Source: Bacteroidota bacterium (GTDB lineage: Bacteria; Bacteroidota; Bacteroidia; Chitinophagales; JADIYW01). Taken from it: 62,463 nucleotides of DNA. Where the stretch lies: NCBI GenBank assembly GCA_028288625.1, contig JAQBNI010000081.1:1-62463 (forward strand), in the 5' to 3' direction. The position numbers and the translations under genes were made by a program. The notes beneath the pieces were generated by a model. The model did no database searches, had not been told where the DNA came from, and saw only the letters and a program-made list of their open reading frames with translations. The stretch's first letter is position 1, and each line of letters opens with the position of its first letter. Below, one piece after another: positions 8,966 through 17,899 of this stretch.

Positions 8966-9358
8966 ATGAAAAAGATGAAATTATTCGTTTTAGCAATAGT
9001 ATGCTTCAGCGCACCCTTATTTTCCAAAACCGATGGAATAGCAATAACCAAGCCGCAATTCCCAGGTGGCGACAAAGCTCTCGTCGATTATTTAAGCAAT
9101 TCGGTTAAATATCCCGAGGAAGCGCAAAAACAAAGATGGGAAGGAAAAACACTGGTGGCTTTCAGTGTAAATGAAGACGGAACGATCACAAATGCAAGAG
9201 TATTAAAATCTTCCTGGATGATACTGGATAACGAAGCTTTGCGCGTAGTAAAAAATATGCCTAAATGGATTCCCGCAACAGAAAATGGAATGAACAAAAA
9301 AGAAATGGTAGTTTTGCCTATAATGTTTGACCTGACGAGAAAGAATATACAATACTAG
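8966..9358 (+). CDS. Secreted TonB C-terminal domain protein
   Basis: The 130-residue protein has a signal peptide (to about residue 22) and a TonB C-terminal domain: QFPGGDKALVDYLSNSVKYP, EGKTLVAFSVNEDGTI, and a final conserved A..VVKNMPKW block. There is no membrane anchor or proline-rich linker. It is therefore not a complete energy transducer and may be a free periplasmic TonB-like protein, a form common in Bacteroidota. Its partner receptor is unknown. The AMP nucleosidase gene follows after 8 bases. Confidence 0.8.
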   Translation: MKKMKLFVLAIVCFSAPLFSKTDGIAITKPQFPGGDKALVDYLSNSVKYPEEAQKQRWEGKTLVAFSVNEDGTITNARVLKSSWMILDNEALRVVKNMPKWIPATENGMNKKEMVVLPIMFDLTRKNIQY

Positions 9359-9366
9359 GAATACCA

Positions 9367-10143
9367 TTGAAAACAAAAGAAGATATAGTACAAAACTGGC
9401 TGCCAAGGTACACAGGAAAAAATTTAAGTGATTTCGGAGAATACATTTTACTCACGAATTTTTCAAAATACGTTCAGCTTTTTGCCGAATGGAATAATGT
9501 GGAAGTGATCGGTGCAGATAAACCGATGCCAAGTGCTACTGCAAATAATATTACCATTATAAATTTCGGAATGGGAAGTGCGTTAGCAGCTACCATGATG
9601 GATTTGTTGTCGGCGATAACCCCCAAAGCAGCATTATTTCTCGGGAAATGCGGTGGATTGAAAAGAAAGAATGAATTAGGAGATTTTATTTTGCCCATTG
9701 CAGCCATTCGAGGCGAAGGAACGTCTAATGATTACTTTCCTGCGGAAGTGCCTGCGCTGCCGTCCTTCGCTTTGCAAAAAGCAATTTCAACGACCATCCG
9801 CGAGCACAATCAGGATTACTGGACGGGAACGGTATATACCACGAACCGCCGTGTATGGGAACATGACGAAGAATTTAAAGAATACCTGAGGAAGATCCGA
9901 GTTATGGCAATAGATATGGAAACTGCAACATTATTTTCCGTGGCTTTTGCAAATTCGATTCCTGTCGGCGCGTTGCTGCTGGTATCAGATCAGCCGATGA
10001 TACCGGAAGGCGTTAAAACAGAGGAAAGCGATAAGAAAGTGACAACGAGTTATGTGGAATCCCACCTCCGCATCGGCATCGATTCTTTAAAACAATTGAT
10101 GAACAGGAGCAGCACCATTAAGCATCTCCGTTTTGAAGATTAA
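9367..10143 (+). CDS. amn: AMP nucleosidase
   Basis: This 258-residue member of the phosphorylase/nucleosidase superfamily is close to the short Bacteroidota AMP nucleosidases, which cleave AMP to adenine and ribose 5-phosphate. The N-terminus KTKEDIVQNWLPRYTG, the nucleotide-binding INFGMGSALAATMMDLL, the LFLGKCGGLK loop and MAIDMETATLFSVAFA (Glu-Thr base/ribose contacts) are as expected. The conserved N-terminus demands a TTG start at 9367, with GGA just upstream; no ATG is suitably placed. Confidence 0.85.
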   Translation: MKTKEDIVQNWLPRYTGKNLSDFGEYILLTNFSKYVQLFAEWNNVEVIGADKPMPSATANNITIINFGMGSALAATMMDLLSAITPKAALFLGKCGGLKRKNELGDFILPIAAIRGEGTSNDYFPAEVPALPSFALQKAISTTIREHNQDYWTGTVYTTNRRVWEHDEEFKEYLRKIRVMAIDMETATLFSVAFANSIPVGALLLVSDQPMIPEGVKTEESDKKVTTSYVESHLRIGIDSLKQLMNRSSTIKHLRFED

Positions 10144-10146
10144 TTT

Positions 10147-10626
10147 ATGAAGCAGATCATTTTATTTATTTTCCTGTTTATTTCCGCTATGCAAATGCGC
10201 GCAACCGAATTACACACCGGAAATATTATTCTTACTTTTCCTTGTCTCGCAAAAGGTCCCGAAAAAAGCGGCGATACGGAAGTTTACAGCGGACACACTA
10301 CGCAGATCGATTTTCAATTGCAGAGTTTTAAGAATGAAGAGAAAAATGATTCCGCAGCGATCAGCAGATCTTATGAAGAATTTATAAGATCATATATTGA
10401 AAAAAATAAAGCTACGCTGATTAAAAAAGAGAACAGAAAGGTCAATAAAAAAAATGTAAAATATTTTTCGTGTACGTTTGTAAAAGATAAGACAGAATAT
10501 TTATCAGAATCAATAGTATATACGGAAGACATTAAAACCTATCATCTCAATTCCATAAAGAAGAACGATCACATTAAGCTTGCGGATATAGAGATATTCT
10601 TCAACAGCTTTATCATCACTAAATAA
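10147..10626 (+). CDS. Hypothetical secreted protein
   Basis: This 159-residue protein starts with a clear signal peptide (FLFISAMQMRA, cut near residue 19). It has alternating beta-strand-like segments (NIILTFPCLA, TQIDFQLQSF, VKYFSCTFVKDKTEYLSESIVY). No family is recognised. It follows AMP nucleosidase by 3 bases and converges with the next gene, overlapping its end by 8 bases. Confidence 0.65.
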   Translation: MKQIILFIFLFISAMQMRATELHTGNIILTFPCLAKGPEKSGDTEVYSGHTTQIDFQLQSFKNEEKNDSAAISRSYEEFIRSYIEKNKATLIKKENRKVNKKNVKYFSCTFVKDKTEYLSESIVYTEDIKTYHLNSIKKNDHIKLADIEIFFNSFIITK

Positions 10627-10945
10627 TTTCTTTCTTCATCAGGAAGAAACCAGCCGGTAGCAATACACAAACTAATACACAAACCCAGAAAATTCCATCC
10701 AGTTTTTTTACATGCTGCATTCCGTAATACAAGTGTGTAACGAAAGGAAAAATACTCATCAATAAATATATCGCGCTTCTTTTTTTATTTTTTGAAAACA
10801 TCATTGCCCAGCAAATTCCATAAGTTGCAAAATAAATAGCATGCCACCATAATGGTTTGTGATCAGGATGGATTACATAATAAATATGAATTCCGATAGC
10901 TATCGAGAAAAAAAGAGAAAATATAAATTGAAGAAATAGTTTCAT
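10619..10945 (-). CDS. Hypothetical four-helix membrane protein
   Basis: This 108-residue protein has about four membrane helices (residues 3-25, 34-48, 57-76 and 83-103) and a short basic tail. No family is assigned. Its start overlaps the stop of the YihY gene by one base, making it the last gene of a four-gene minus-strand operon (mltG, thioesterase, yihY, this gene). Confidence 0.7.
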   Translation of the reverse strand: MKLFLQFIFSLFFSIAIGIHIYYVIHPDHKPLWWHAIYFATYGICWAMMFSKNKKRSAIYLLMSIFPFVTHLYYGMQHVKKLDGIFWVCVLVCVLLPAGFFLMKKEII

Positions 10946-11895
10946 TATTCAGCAGCGTGCTTTGATGAATTACGCATGGCTTTGTTCAGCGCAATACTGT
11001 TGTTCAATTCAAACCCGAACAGCAAAACCAATGCGTTCAGGTAGATCAGCAGCATGAGCACGATCATAATTCCCAATGAGCCGTACAAGCGGTTGAAATT
11101 ATTTAAATAGGAAGTATAAAATTTAAAAATGATCGACATAGAAATAGAAAATAACGTTGCAAATGTCGCTCCTGCAGAAAAATATCTGTATCTCTGTTTT
11201 ACGGAAGGACCATAATAATAGACTAACGCAATGATATTGAAAAAGCTGAATAAGATCAGCAGGGTTTTCAGCATACGTAAAATATAAAATGTAATTTGGC
11301 TTTTTGTGTGCATCATTTTCAGCATCAGCACTAAAAATTCTTTTCCTTTTACGATTAGCAACAGTGCAATAATGATCTGTAAGCTTATCAAAAGCAGGAT
11401 ACGGATTGCAGTGACACGTTTTTGCCAGAAGCTTCTTGATTTAAACGTGTCATTCATTTTATCAAATGTTTTCATCATAGAGTTTACACCGTTTGATGCA
11501 ACAAATAATGCCAGGAAAAAGTTAATGGAAACAAGCCCCCCGCGCTGCACACTTACAATATCCTGTATGGTAGCCTTTAAAATTAAAAATGCGCCCAATG
11601 GTAAAATATCTTTCAACGCTTTCATCACAGTCTGGTCAAAATGCTTAATAGGTATGTAAGGAATTAATGAAAAGAAAAAAATGATACTCGGAAATAACGC
11701 AAGGATAAAATAAAAAGAGATCGATGAGGCGCGGATCGAAAGATCGTCTTTTTTTACTTCTTCCCGGAAACGGAGGATGACATCATAGATCGGAATGCCT
11801 TCAAATCCCGGAAGCGTCATCTCCTTAAGCCTGTCCTGGAAGCGCTCCGAGCGAATGAGCCGTTGGTATTTATTTTTTTGATGTTGAATGGACAC
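10945..11895 (-). CDS. YihY/virulence factor BrkB family membrane protein
   Basis: The protein has 316 residues with six membrane helices. It carries the family pattern ASSISFYFILALFPSIIFFFSLIPYIP at its first helix, ANGVNSMMKTFDKMND in the middle, and LYGSLGIMIVLMLLIYLNALVLLFGFELN near the end. Transport function is not settled for this family. The start read here is GTG at 11895; no upstream ATG is in frame. It lies 34 bases downstream of the thioesterase gene. Confidence 0.85.
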   Translation of the reverse strand: MSIQHQKNKYQRLIRSERFQDRLKEMTLPGFEGIPIYDVILRFREEVKKDDLSIRASSISFYFILALFPSIIFFFSLIPYIPIKHFDQTVMKALKDILPLGAFLILKATIQDIVSVQRGGLVSINFFLALFVASNGVNSMMKTFDKMNDTFKSRSFWQKRVTAIRILLLISLQIIIALLLIVKGKEFLVLMLKMMHTKSQITFYILRMLKTLLILFSFFNIIALVYYYGPSVKQRYRYFSAGATFATLFSISMSIIFKFYTSYLNNFNRLYGSLGIMIVLMLLIYLNALVLLFGFELNNSIALNKAMRNSSKHAAE

Positions 11896-11929
11896 GTGTT
11901 CAATGCTACTGCGGTAATAATTATGGCGC

Positions 11930-12406
11930 TTAAATCTTATGGATACCTTTGCCGGCTTTATCCTTTGCCTTTCTTTCTTCTTTTATTTTTTTAAACTCCT
12001 CGGCAAAGAATGGTTTTAAATGATCCAGTACAATTTCCGGGATATGACATCTTCTTAAAGAATCTTTTTTTACATAGACGAATGTAGTTTCGCAACTGGT
12101 GAGCAACTGCTCATGCTGGTTATAGATCTCGCTGATAAAAACGATCTTTTTTTCGGGCCAGTCGCGGATAATGGTTTTAATATCCATCAATTCATCATAC
12201 CGGGCAGGTCTGAAAAATTTTACATTCATCTCCACAACCGGCATGGCAAAACCAAGCTCTTCAAGTTTTGTGTACGAGAAGTCGTGCTTACGCATAGCTT
12301 CCGTCCTTCCGATTTCAAAAAATTTGGCATAATGCCCGTGATATACAATGCCTAACGGATCACAATCGTGATAACGTACGCGCAGTTGTATGGTTTCTTC
12401 GAACAT
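11930..12406 (-). CDS. Acyl-CoA thioesterase, YbgC/FadM-type hot-dog fold
   Basis: This 158-residue protein contains the 4HBT signature RVRYHDCDPLGIVYHGHYAKF (catalytic Asp in DCD/DPLG) and the helix FFEIGRTEAMR, typical of YbgC-like short- or medium-chain acyl-CoA thioesterases. Its ATG overlaps the mltG stop by one base (TAATG). The C-terminus is lysine-rich. The actual substrate cannot be predicted. Confidence 0.88.
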   Translation of the reverse strand: MFEETIQLRVRYHDCDPLGIVYHGHYAKFFEIGRTEAMRKHDFSYTKLEELGFAMPVVEMNVKFFRPARYDELMDIKTIIRDWPEKKIVFISEIYNQHEQLLTSCETTFVYVKKDSLRRCHIPEIVLDHLKPFFAEEFKKIKEERKAKDKAGKGIHKI

Positions 12407-13440
12407 TAATGGATATTGTGTTGATTTAATGCTTTTTGGTAACGCCGTGCATTCTCAAGGTGCTGTTCCCATGTTGCCGCAAAAACGCTATAACCGGAAA
12501 AATCGTCTCTGGCACAAAAATACATATAATTATGATTTTGGGCATCTAAAGTTTTGTCGATGCTCTTTAATTCCGGCAGGCATATTGGTCCTGGAGGCAA
12601 GCCCCTGTTAATGTAGGTATTATAAGGTGATTGTATCTTCAGATCGTTCTTGTAGATCCTGTGTTTTTGTCCCATTTCATTTAGTGCAAAAACTACGGTC
12701 GGATCCGCCTGCAATGGCATTCCTCTTTTGAGGCGGTTCAGGTATACGCCAGCAATCACCGGGTATTCTGAATACTGGTTGGATTCCTTCTGTATAATGG
12801 ATGCCAGGATGGTAATTTCAGCAGGGGACAAGCCGTGCGATTGCGCTTTCGCTTTCCGGGCTGCCGTCCAGAAACGGTCGTATTCTTTGAGCATACGATT
12901 AATAAACTGCCCTGCTGACGTATTCCAGTAAAATTCGTAAGTATTCGCCAGGAATATGGTGGGAAAGCTTTCTTCAGTGAGATGCAGCGAGTCTAAAACA
13001 TGCTGATCATTGAATTCATTGAGCAGATCTTCCTTAGTGGCTTCCAGCTTTGATGACACTTTTTCTATCAATTCCGACTTGTTCTGTATATTATTAAAAG
13101 TGATCTTCACCGGATCCTGCCTTCCTGAGCGAAGTTTTCTGATTAAGTATAAATTCCCTGAATTATTTGGAATAAGATACCTGCCTGGTAATATATGCTG
13201 CCTGTAATGGAATGTTTTAGCTAAGAAAGTGAAGGTCGACCTGTTCTTAAGGATATGCTCTCTTTTTAAGGTGGAGCTCACACTATCGTAGTTCGAACCT
13301 GTATGAATGTATAAAACCCGGCTTTTCGAAAGCGGGTCATTGTTTATATTATCTGCAAAAAGGAAAAAATAGAAGAGGAGAAGAAGAGAAATGGTGAAGA
13401 GAAACAATAAAAATGAATATGGCGAGAATTTTTTTTCCAT
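12406..13440 (-). CDS. mltG: Endolytic murein transglycosylase MltG
   Basis: This 344-residue inner-membrane protein has one N-terminal membrane helix (about 9-29) and a LysM-like region. Its YceG catalytic domain contains ILASIIQKESNQYSEYPVIAG (catalytic Glu about 219) and YLNRLKRGMPLQADPTVVFAL. MltG cleaves nascent glycan strands and is thought to terminate their synthesis. It is the first gene of the minus-strand operon and is preceded by a 569-base intergenic region. Confidence 0.92.
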   Translation of the reverse strand: MEKKFSPYSFLLFLFTISLLLLFYFFLFADNINNDPLSKSRVLYIHTGSNYDSVSSTLKREHILKNRSTFTFLAKTFHYRQHILPGRYLIPNNSGNLYLIRKLRSGRQDPVKITFNNIQNKSELIEKVSSKLEATKEDLLNEFNDQHVLDSLHLTEESFPTIFLANTYEFYWNTSAGQFINRMLKEYDRFWTAARKAKAQSHGLSPAEITILASIIQKESNQYSEYPVIAGVYLNRLKRGMPLQADPTVVFALNEMGQKHRIYKNDLKIQSPYNTYINRGLPPGPICLPELKSIDKTLDAQNHNYMYFCARDDFSGYSVFAATWEQHLENARRYQKALNQHNIH

Positions 13441-13531
13441 TTGGTTACATTAAAATCATTTGAAAATGAATGGATTATAAATGCAATATAAGAAATGTGA
13501 TTCCAAATGTAAAAAAAAGTTAAACAACCAC

Positions 13532-13561
13532 TTGCGGAATACAAGAAATTGTTTAACTTTG
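13532..13561 (+). promoter_or_regulatory. Strong Bacteroidota-type promoter of a putative small RNA
   Basis: TTG (13532-13534), 19 bases, then TAACTTTG (13554-13561) fit the -33/-7 consensus of the Bacteroidota housekeeping sigma factor well. It points away from mltG and has no gene downstream except the putative RNA ended by the hairpin at 13599-13623. Confidence 0.6.
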
Positions 13562-13566
13562 TGATA

Positions 13567-13632
13567 GGGTTTTTATGTTTCTAGACTTTAGGGTCTTTCG
13601 GGTTTTGTGCAATGCAAAACCCGATTTTTTTT
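13567..13632 (+). ncRNA. Putative small RNA ending in an intrinsic terminator
   Basis: Expected transcription from about 13567 would give an RNA of roughly 65 bases. It ends in a perfect 9-bp stem (CGGGTTTTG at 13599-13607, complement at 13615-13623) followed by eight T. A weaker upstream hairpin pairs AGAC with GTCT (about 13583-13597). No known RNA family is recognised. A 39-residue frame from ATG 13575 runs across the terminator and is unlikely to be translated. Confidence 0.45.
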
Positions 13633-14009
13633 ATACCTTATATAAAATAAAATACAAAAGATCTTCCGTAAATTTTTTAATTGAATATTTTTAGTGAAAA
13701 AATAGTTAGTTCGATTTTTAAGTGATCAATGTTAGTTTAGTTCCCTGTGGTAAACGTTCTTACTTTTTACCTACTACAAATATGCATTGAATAATGCCAA
13801 TAACCTTTACGTATTTAATTACTCTGTGACTTAACAAAAATTGAAGTCTTTACAAAATTTAATTGATAATTAGTAAGTTATGTTTGTTATTTGTATAGTT
13901 TAGTGACCATGCCATATTAGGCGCTATAGTTATCGTGACTATTGTCAACAATTGATAGAAAATCAATGCGTAATGATAAAAAAGGCTTGTTCAAGATCAA
14001 TGATTTTGC
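13633..14009. other. AT-rich gap between small RNA and gcvP
   Basis: About 380 bases with no convincing reading frame, hairpin or repeat. It lies downstream of gcvP (minus strand), and no clear terminator for gcvP was identified. Confidence 0.5.
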
Positions 14010-16871
14010 CTATTTAGCATAAGCTTCCACTGCAAGGCAGGTACAAATCAAATTTCTATCGCCGTAGGTATTATCAATTTTAGCCACTCCAGGCCAGAAT
14101 TTGGCTTGTTTAACATACTCTAAAGGAAATGCAGCCTTTTCCCTTGTATAGGAATGCGCCCAACTATCTGAAATTACCTCTGTCATAATGTGCGGCGCAT
14201 TAATGATCGGGTTATCCTGAGTCGTTGTAACGCCGTTAGCAATATCAGAGATCTCTTTCCTGATCTCTATCAGCGCATCACAGAATTTATCCAGTTCTTC
14301 CTTGTTTTCGCTTTCCGTGGGCTCTATCATTAACGTTCCGGGCACAGGGAAAGCTACAGTAGGCGCGTGGTAGCCATAGTCCATAAGGCGCTTCGCCACA
14401 TCAACCGCGTCAATACCGGTATCTTTTTTAAACGGACGAAGATCCATAATAAATTCATGCGCCACTCTTCCATTTTTTGCCGTATAAAGTATCGGATAAT
14501 ATTTCTCCAATCGCGCTTTCAGGTAATTTGCATTTAAGATGGCATACTTGGTTGCATTTGTAATGCCTTCACTGCCCAGCATTTTGTTGTATCCGTAAGA
14601 GATCAGTAAAATAGACGCACTTCCGAATGGAGCCGCTGAAATAGCCGGTATGGCGTTTTTACCGCCGGTTTTAATTAATGGGTTCGAAGGTAAAAACGGG
14701 GCGAGTTCCGCCGTACAGCAGATCGGTCCCATTCCGGGTCCGCCGCCGCCGTGAGGAATTGCAAATGTTTTATGAAGATTGATATGGTTTACATCTGCCC
14801 CAATGGAAGACGGAGAAGTAAGTCCTACCTGTGCATTCATATTTGCGCCGTCCATGTACACTTTTCCTCCATGCTCGTGGATGGTCTCACAAATTTCTAC
14901 TATGGAAGATTCGAATACGCCATGCGTAGAAGGATACGTAACCATCAGGCAGGACAATTTTTCGCTGTATTGGGTAGCTTTCGCCCGAAGATCGGCAACA
15001 TCGATATTTCCCAACTCGTCACATTTCACTAAAACAATATCCATGCCTGCCATCGCAGCGCTTGCCGGGTTTGTACCATGCGCAGAAGTAGGAATTAACG
15101 CAACATTTCTTTGTGTATCTCCTCGCGAATAATGATACGCACGTATCACCATTAAGCCTGCGTATTCGCCTTGCGCGCCGGAATTCGGCTGCAGAGAAGT
15201 AGCGGCAAATCCCGAAATATCTGCGAGCTGTTCTTCCAGTTCTGTAATGATCTCGCGATATCCTGCAGTCTGATCTTCCGGCTGGAACGGATGCATTTGT
15301 GAAAATTCTGCCCAGCTCAAAGGAATTAATTCCGAAGTTGCATTTAGTTTCATCGTACAGCTTCCCAGCGGGATCATGGAAAATGCAAGCGACAGATCTT
15401 TTGCTTCCAATCGTTTGATATATCTCAGCATTTCCGTTTCCGAATGATGTGTATTGAAAACTTCATGCGTTAAAAATTCGCTCGTGCGCAGTAAATTTTC
15501 CGGTATCTGCATCGCAGGATCTTCCAGGTAAGTGGAGGAATATTTTGCAGCTAATACTTTTGAAAATATTTCTGCGATCTTTTCTACATCTTCTTTGAAA
15601 GTTGTTTCATCCAAAGTGATCTGCACACTTCCATCTTCATGATACCGGAAATTGTAACTCTCTTTTTCTGCAAGTTGTTTTATTTCCGCAGATTTATTTT
15701 TTACATCGATCTTTAATGTGTCGAAGAAAAAAGAATTCCTGTTCAGGAAGCCCAGCTTTTTCAACTCGTTTGCGAGTGCAACCGTTTTGTTGTGTACATT
15801 TAAAGCGATATTTTTTATGCCTTCTTTTCCGTGATACACTGCATACATGCTTGCCATAATTGCCAGCAATGCCTGCGCTGTGCAAATATTAGAAGTTGCT
15901 TTTTCTCTCTTGATATGCTGCTCGCGTGTTTGCAAAGCCATGCGCAATGCGCGGTTGCCGTGCTTGTCAACAGATACGCCAATCAGGCGACCCGGAATAA
16001 GTCTTACGAATTCATCCTTACACGCAAAAAATGCGGCGTGAGGTCCGCCAAATCCCATAGGAACGCCAAAGCGCTGCGAATTTCCCACTGCAATATCTGC
16101 GCCTAATTCTCCTGGAGGAGTCAGTAATGCAAGACTCAAAATATCACAAGCTAAAACAGAATAAATTTCTTTTTGCTTACATGCTTCGATCACGTTTTTA
16201 TAATCTTCCACAGAGCCATTTGAATTCGGGTATTGAAGAACGATCGCAAAATATTCTTCCGTCGGAATAAAATTTTTATAATCTTCTACAACCACATCAA
16301 TATTTAATGGCAATGCTCTTCCTTTTATAACATCAATGGTTTGAGGGAAAGTATTTTTATCAATAAATATTTTATTGGCGTGCGGTTTTCCTTTTGATCT
16401 ATTTCTCACATCAAAAAAAACATGCATCGCTTCAGCAGCAGCGGTCCCTTCATCCAGCAAAGAAGCATTCGCTACCGGCAATCCTGTAAGATCTGCGATC
16501 ATCGTCTGGTAATTTAATAATGCTTCCAGCCTTCCCTGTGAAATTTCTGCCTGGTAAGGTGTGTATTGCGTATACCATCCCGGGTTTTCAAAAATATTGC
16601 GTTGGATAACGCCTGGCGTAATGGTGCCGTTATATCCCAGCCCGATATAATTTTTACATACTTTATTTTTCTTCGCCTTTTCTTTCAGGGTCTGCAAATA
16701 TTCATATTCTGTCTGAGGTGCACCGATCGTCAATTCGTGTTTTAAGCGAATATTTTCAGGTACGGTTTCGTTGATCAAATCATCCAGTGTAGCAACGCCG
16801 ACCGTTTGCAACATCGCAGGTAAATCAGCGTCCGCCGGACCGATATGTCGTTCTTGAAATTCGTTCTTCAT
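14010..16871 (-). CDS. gcvP: Glycine dehydrogenase (decarboxylating), P-protein
   Basis: This is a full-length 953-residue P-protein of the glycine cleavage system. It decarboxylates glycine and transfers the aminomethyl group to the lipoyl H-protein. Both halves of the fused N and C subunits are present: FQERHIGP at the start, YIGLGYNGTITP and NASLLDEGTAAAEAM in the N-half. In the C-half, the PLP lysine is Lys701 in NLHKTFAIPHGGGGPGMGP. The gcvT and gcvH genes are not in the window. No glycine riboswitch was evident in the 116 bases upstream. Confidence 0.95.
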   Translation of the reverse strand: MKNEFQERHIGPADADLPAMLQTVGVATLDDLINETVPENIRLKHELTIGAPQTEYEYLQTLKEKAKKNKVCKNYIGLGYNGTITPGVIQRNIFENPGWYTQYTPYQAEISQGRLEALLNYQTMIADLTGLPVANASLLDEGTAAAEAMHVFFDVRNRSKGKPHANKIFIDKNTFPQTIDVIKGRALPLNIDVVVEDYKNFIPTEEYFAIVLQYPNSNGSVEDYKNVIEACKQKEIYSVLACDILSLALLTPPGELGADIAVGNSQRFGVPMGFGGPHAAFFACKDEFVRLIPGRLIGVSVDKHGNRALRMALQTREQHIKREKATSNICTAQALLAIMASMYAVYHGKEGIKNIALNVHNKTVALANELKKLGFLNRNSFFFDTLKIDVKNKSAEIKQLAEKESYNFRYHEDGSVQITLDETTFKEDVEKIAEIFSKVLAAKYSSTYLEDPAMQIPENLLRTSEFLTHEVFNTHHSETEMLRYIKRLEAKDLSLAFSMIPLGSCTMKLNATSELIPLSWAEFSQMHPFQPEDQTAGYREIITELEEQLADISGFAATSLQPNSGAQGEYAGLMVIRAYHYSRGDTQRNVALIPTSAHGTNPASAAMAGMDIVLVKCDELGNIDVADLRAKATQYSEKLSCLMVTYPSTHGVFESSIVEICETIHEHGGKVYMDGANMNAQVGLTSPSSIGADVNHINLHKTFAIPHGGGGPGMGPICCTAELAPFLPSNPLIKTGGKNAIPAISAAPFGSASILLISYGYNKMLGSEGITNATKYAILNANYLKARLEKYYPILYTAKNGRVAHEFIMDLRPFKKDTGIDAVDVAKRLMDYGYHAPTVAFPVPGTLMIEPTESENKEELDKFCDALIEIRKEISDIANGVTTTQDNPIINAPHIMTEVISDSWAHSYTREKAAFPLEYVKQAKFWPGVAKIDNTYGDRNLICTCLAVEAYAK

Positions 16872-16987
16872 CTATTAAAAGCTTGGTTTTAGAATGCGTA
16901 AATATACGACAGTTAGCAACGATTTCCATTTTAAGAAATTGTATGTTGAAAACTGTTTTGGAGTGTTGATTGGAAAGAGCTGCCAAT

Positions 16988-17764
16988 TCAGAATATTTTA
17001 GAAAGAATAATATTAAGCACTTCTACGAGAATAAGAACGATAATGATCCATTCCAGCACGCTGCTTTTACGGTGGTGCATAATATCTTTAAACAACCCGA
17101 GATTTTCTTTGATGATCTGCAGTTCTTCATGAATGCTGCGGTACCTGCTTTGAAGGTCGAAAGTTTTTTTAAGACCCGTATCAATGCGGTTCAGGCTTTC
17201 ATCTTCCCAGGTACTTTCGGGTGAATCGAAGATGTATAAATTTTCCCTGATCCTGTTCATCAGGTTTAATGTTTTCCCGATAAAGCGTTTGAGGTTTTTG
17301 CCGGACATATTCAGGTTTCCCGTAATCTCCAGGTGCGAAGTATGAAGATTTGTTTCCTCGAGCAATACATTGGTTTGCTGCGAATAGTAGTCGAGCGCTA
17401 CAGATTGCGATACATTCAGCATGATCAACCTTAAGGTTTCTTTATCAGCTCTTACAATTTCAATTTTATTATAGCCGATCTTATTTTCGGTAGCATTCGT
17501 ATCGATATCAAATTCTTCCCGCAATTTATATTCAAAAAAGTTTTTGCAATAAGGCGATATCAGTTTTATAAACCCGGAGATCTTAATGTCGTCATGGTTT
17601 AAAAAACAAACAACACCGTATTTAAAAACATAAATAAATTTTTCTGCATCTACTTTGTAAAATAATTCTTCCGAATCTGAAAAGAGCAGCTCCGCAGTAA
17701 AGACAGACTTGAATGCTTTTATATCAATACTGTCTGAAATTTGTAACGATAATACTTTGTACAT
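16988..17764 (-). CDS. RMD1/DUF155 family protein
   Basis: This 258-residue protein has a single C-terminal membrane helix (WIIIVLILVEVLNIILSKIF). The preceding domain includes YVFKYGVVCFLNHDD and the helical block LNRIDTGLKKTFDLQSRYRSIHEEL. Both are typical of the DUF155 family, whose eukaryotic members (RMD1, Sif2-like) are mitochondrial or cytoskeleton-linked. The bacterial role is unknown. It is probably tail-anchored with the domain in the cytoplasm. Confidence 0.8.
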   Translation of the reverse strand: MYKVLSLQISDSIDIKAFKSVFTAELLFSDSEELFYKVDAEKFIYVFKYGVVCFLNHDDIKISGFIKLISPYCKNFFEYKLREEFDIDTNATENKIGYNKIEIVRADKETLRLIMLNVSQSVALDYYSQQTNVLLEETNLHTSHLEITGNLNMSGKNLKRFIGKTLNLMNRIRENLYIFDSPESTWEDESLNRIDTGLKKTFDLQSRYRSIHEELQIIKENLGLFKDIMHHRKSSVLEWIIIVLILVEVLNIILSKIF

Positions 17765-17899
17765 GATTTAGATTTTCTGGCACCCAGTATACTATAATAA
17801 ATATAAAAACAGCCGGAATGTTCAGATATCGTTTGAGCGCGTTAACCGCGGGAAGAATATCCCGTTGTAAGAACTTATAATTTAAATTATCTTAGCCGG

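Noticed and set aside
13575..13694. 39-codon frame over the putative small RNA
   Set aside because: It runs through the terminator hairpin and T tract, so its mRNA would end before its stop codon.
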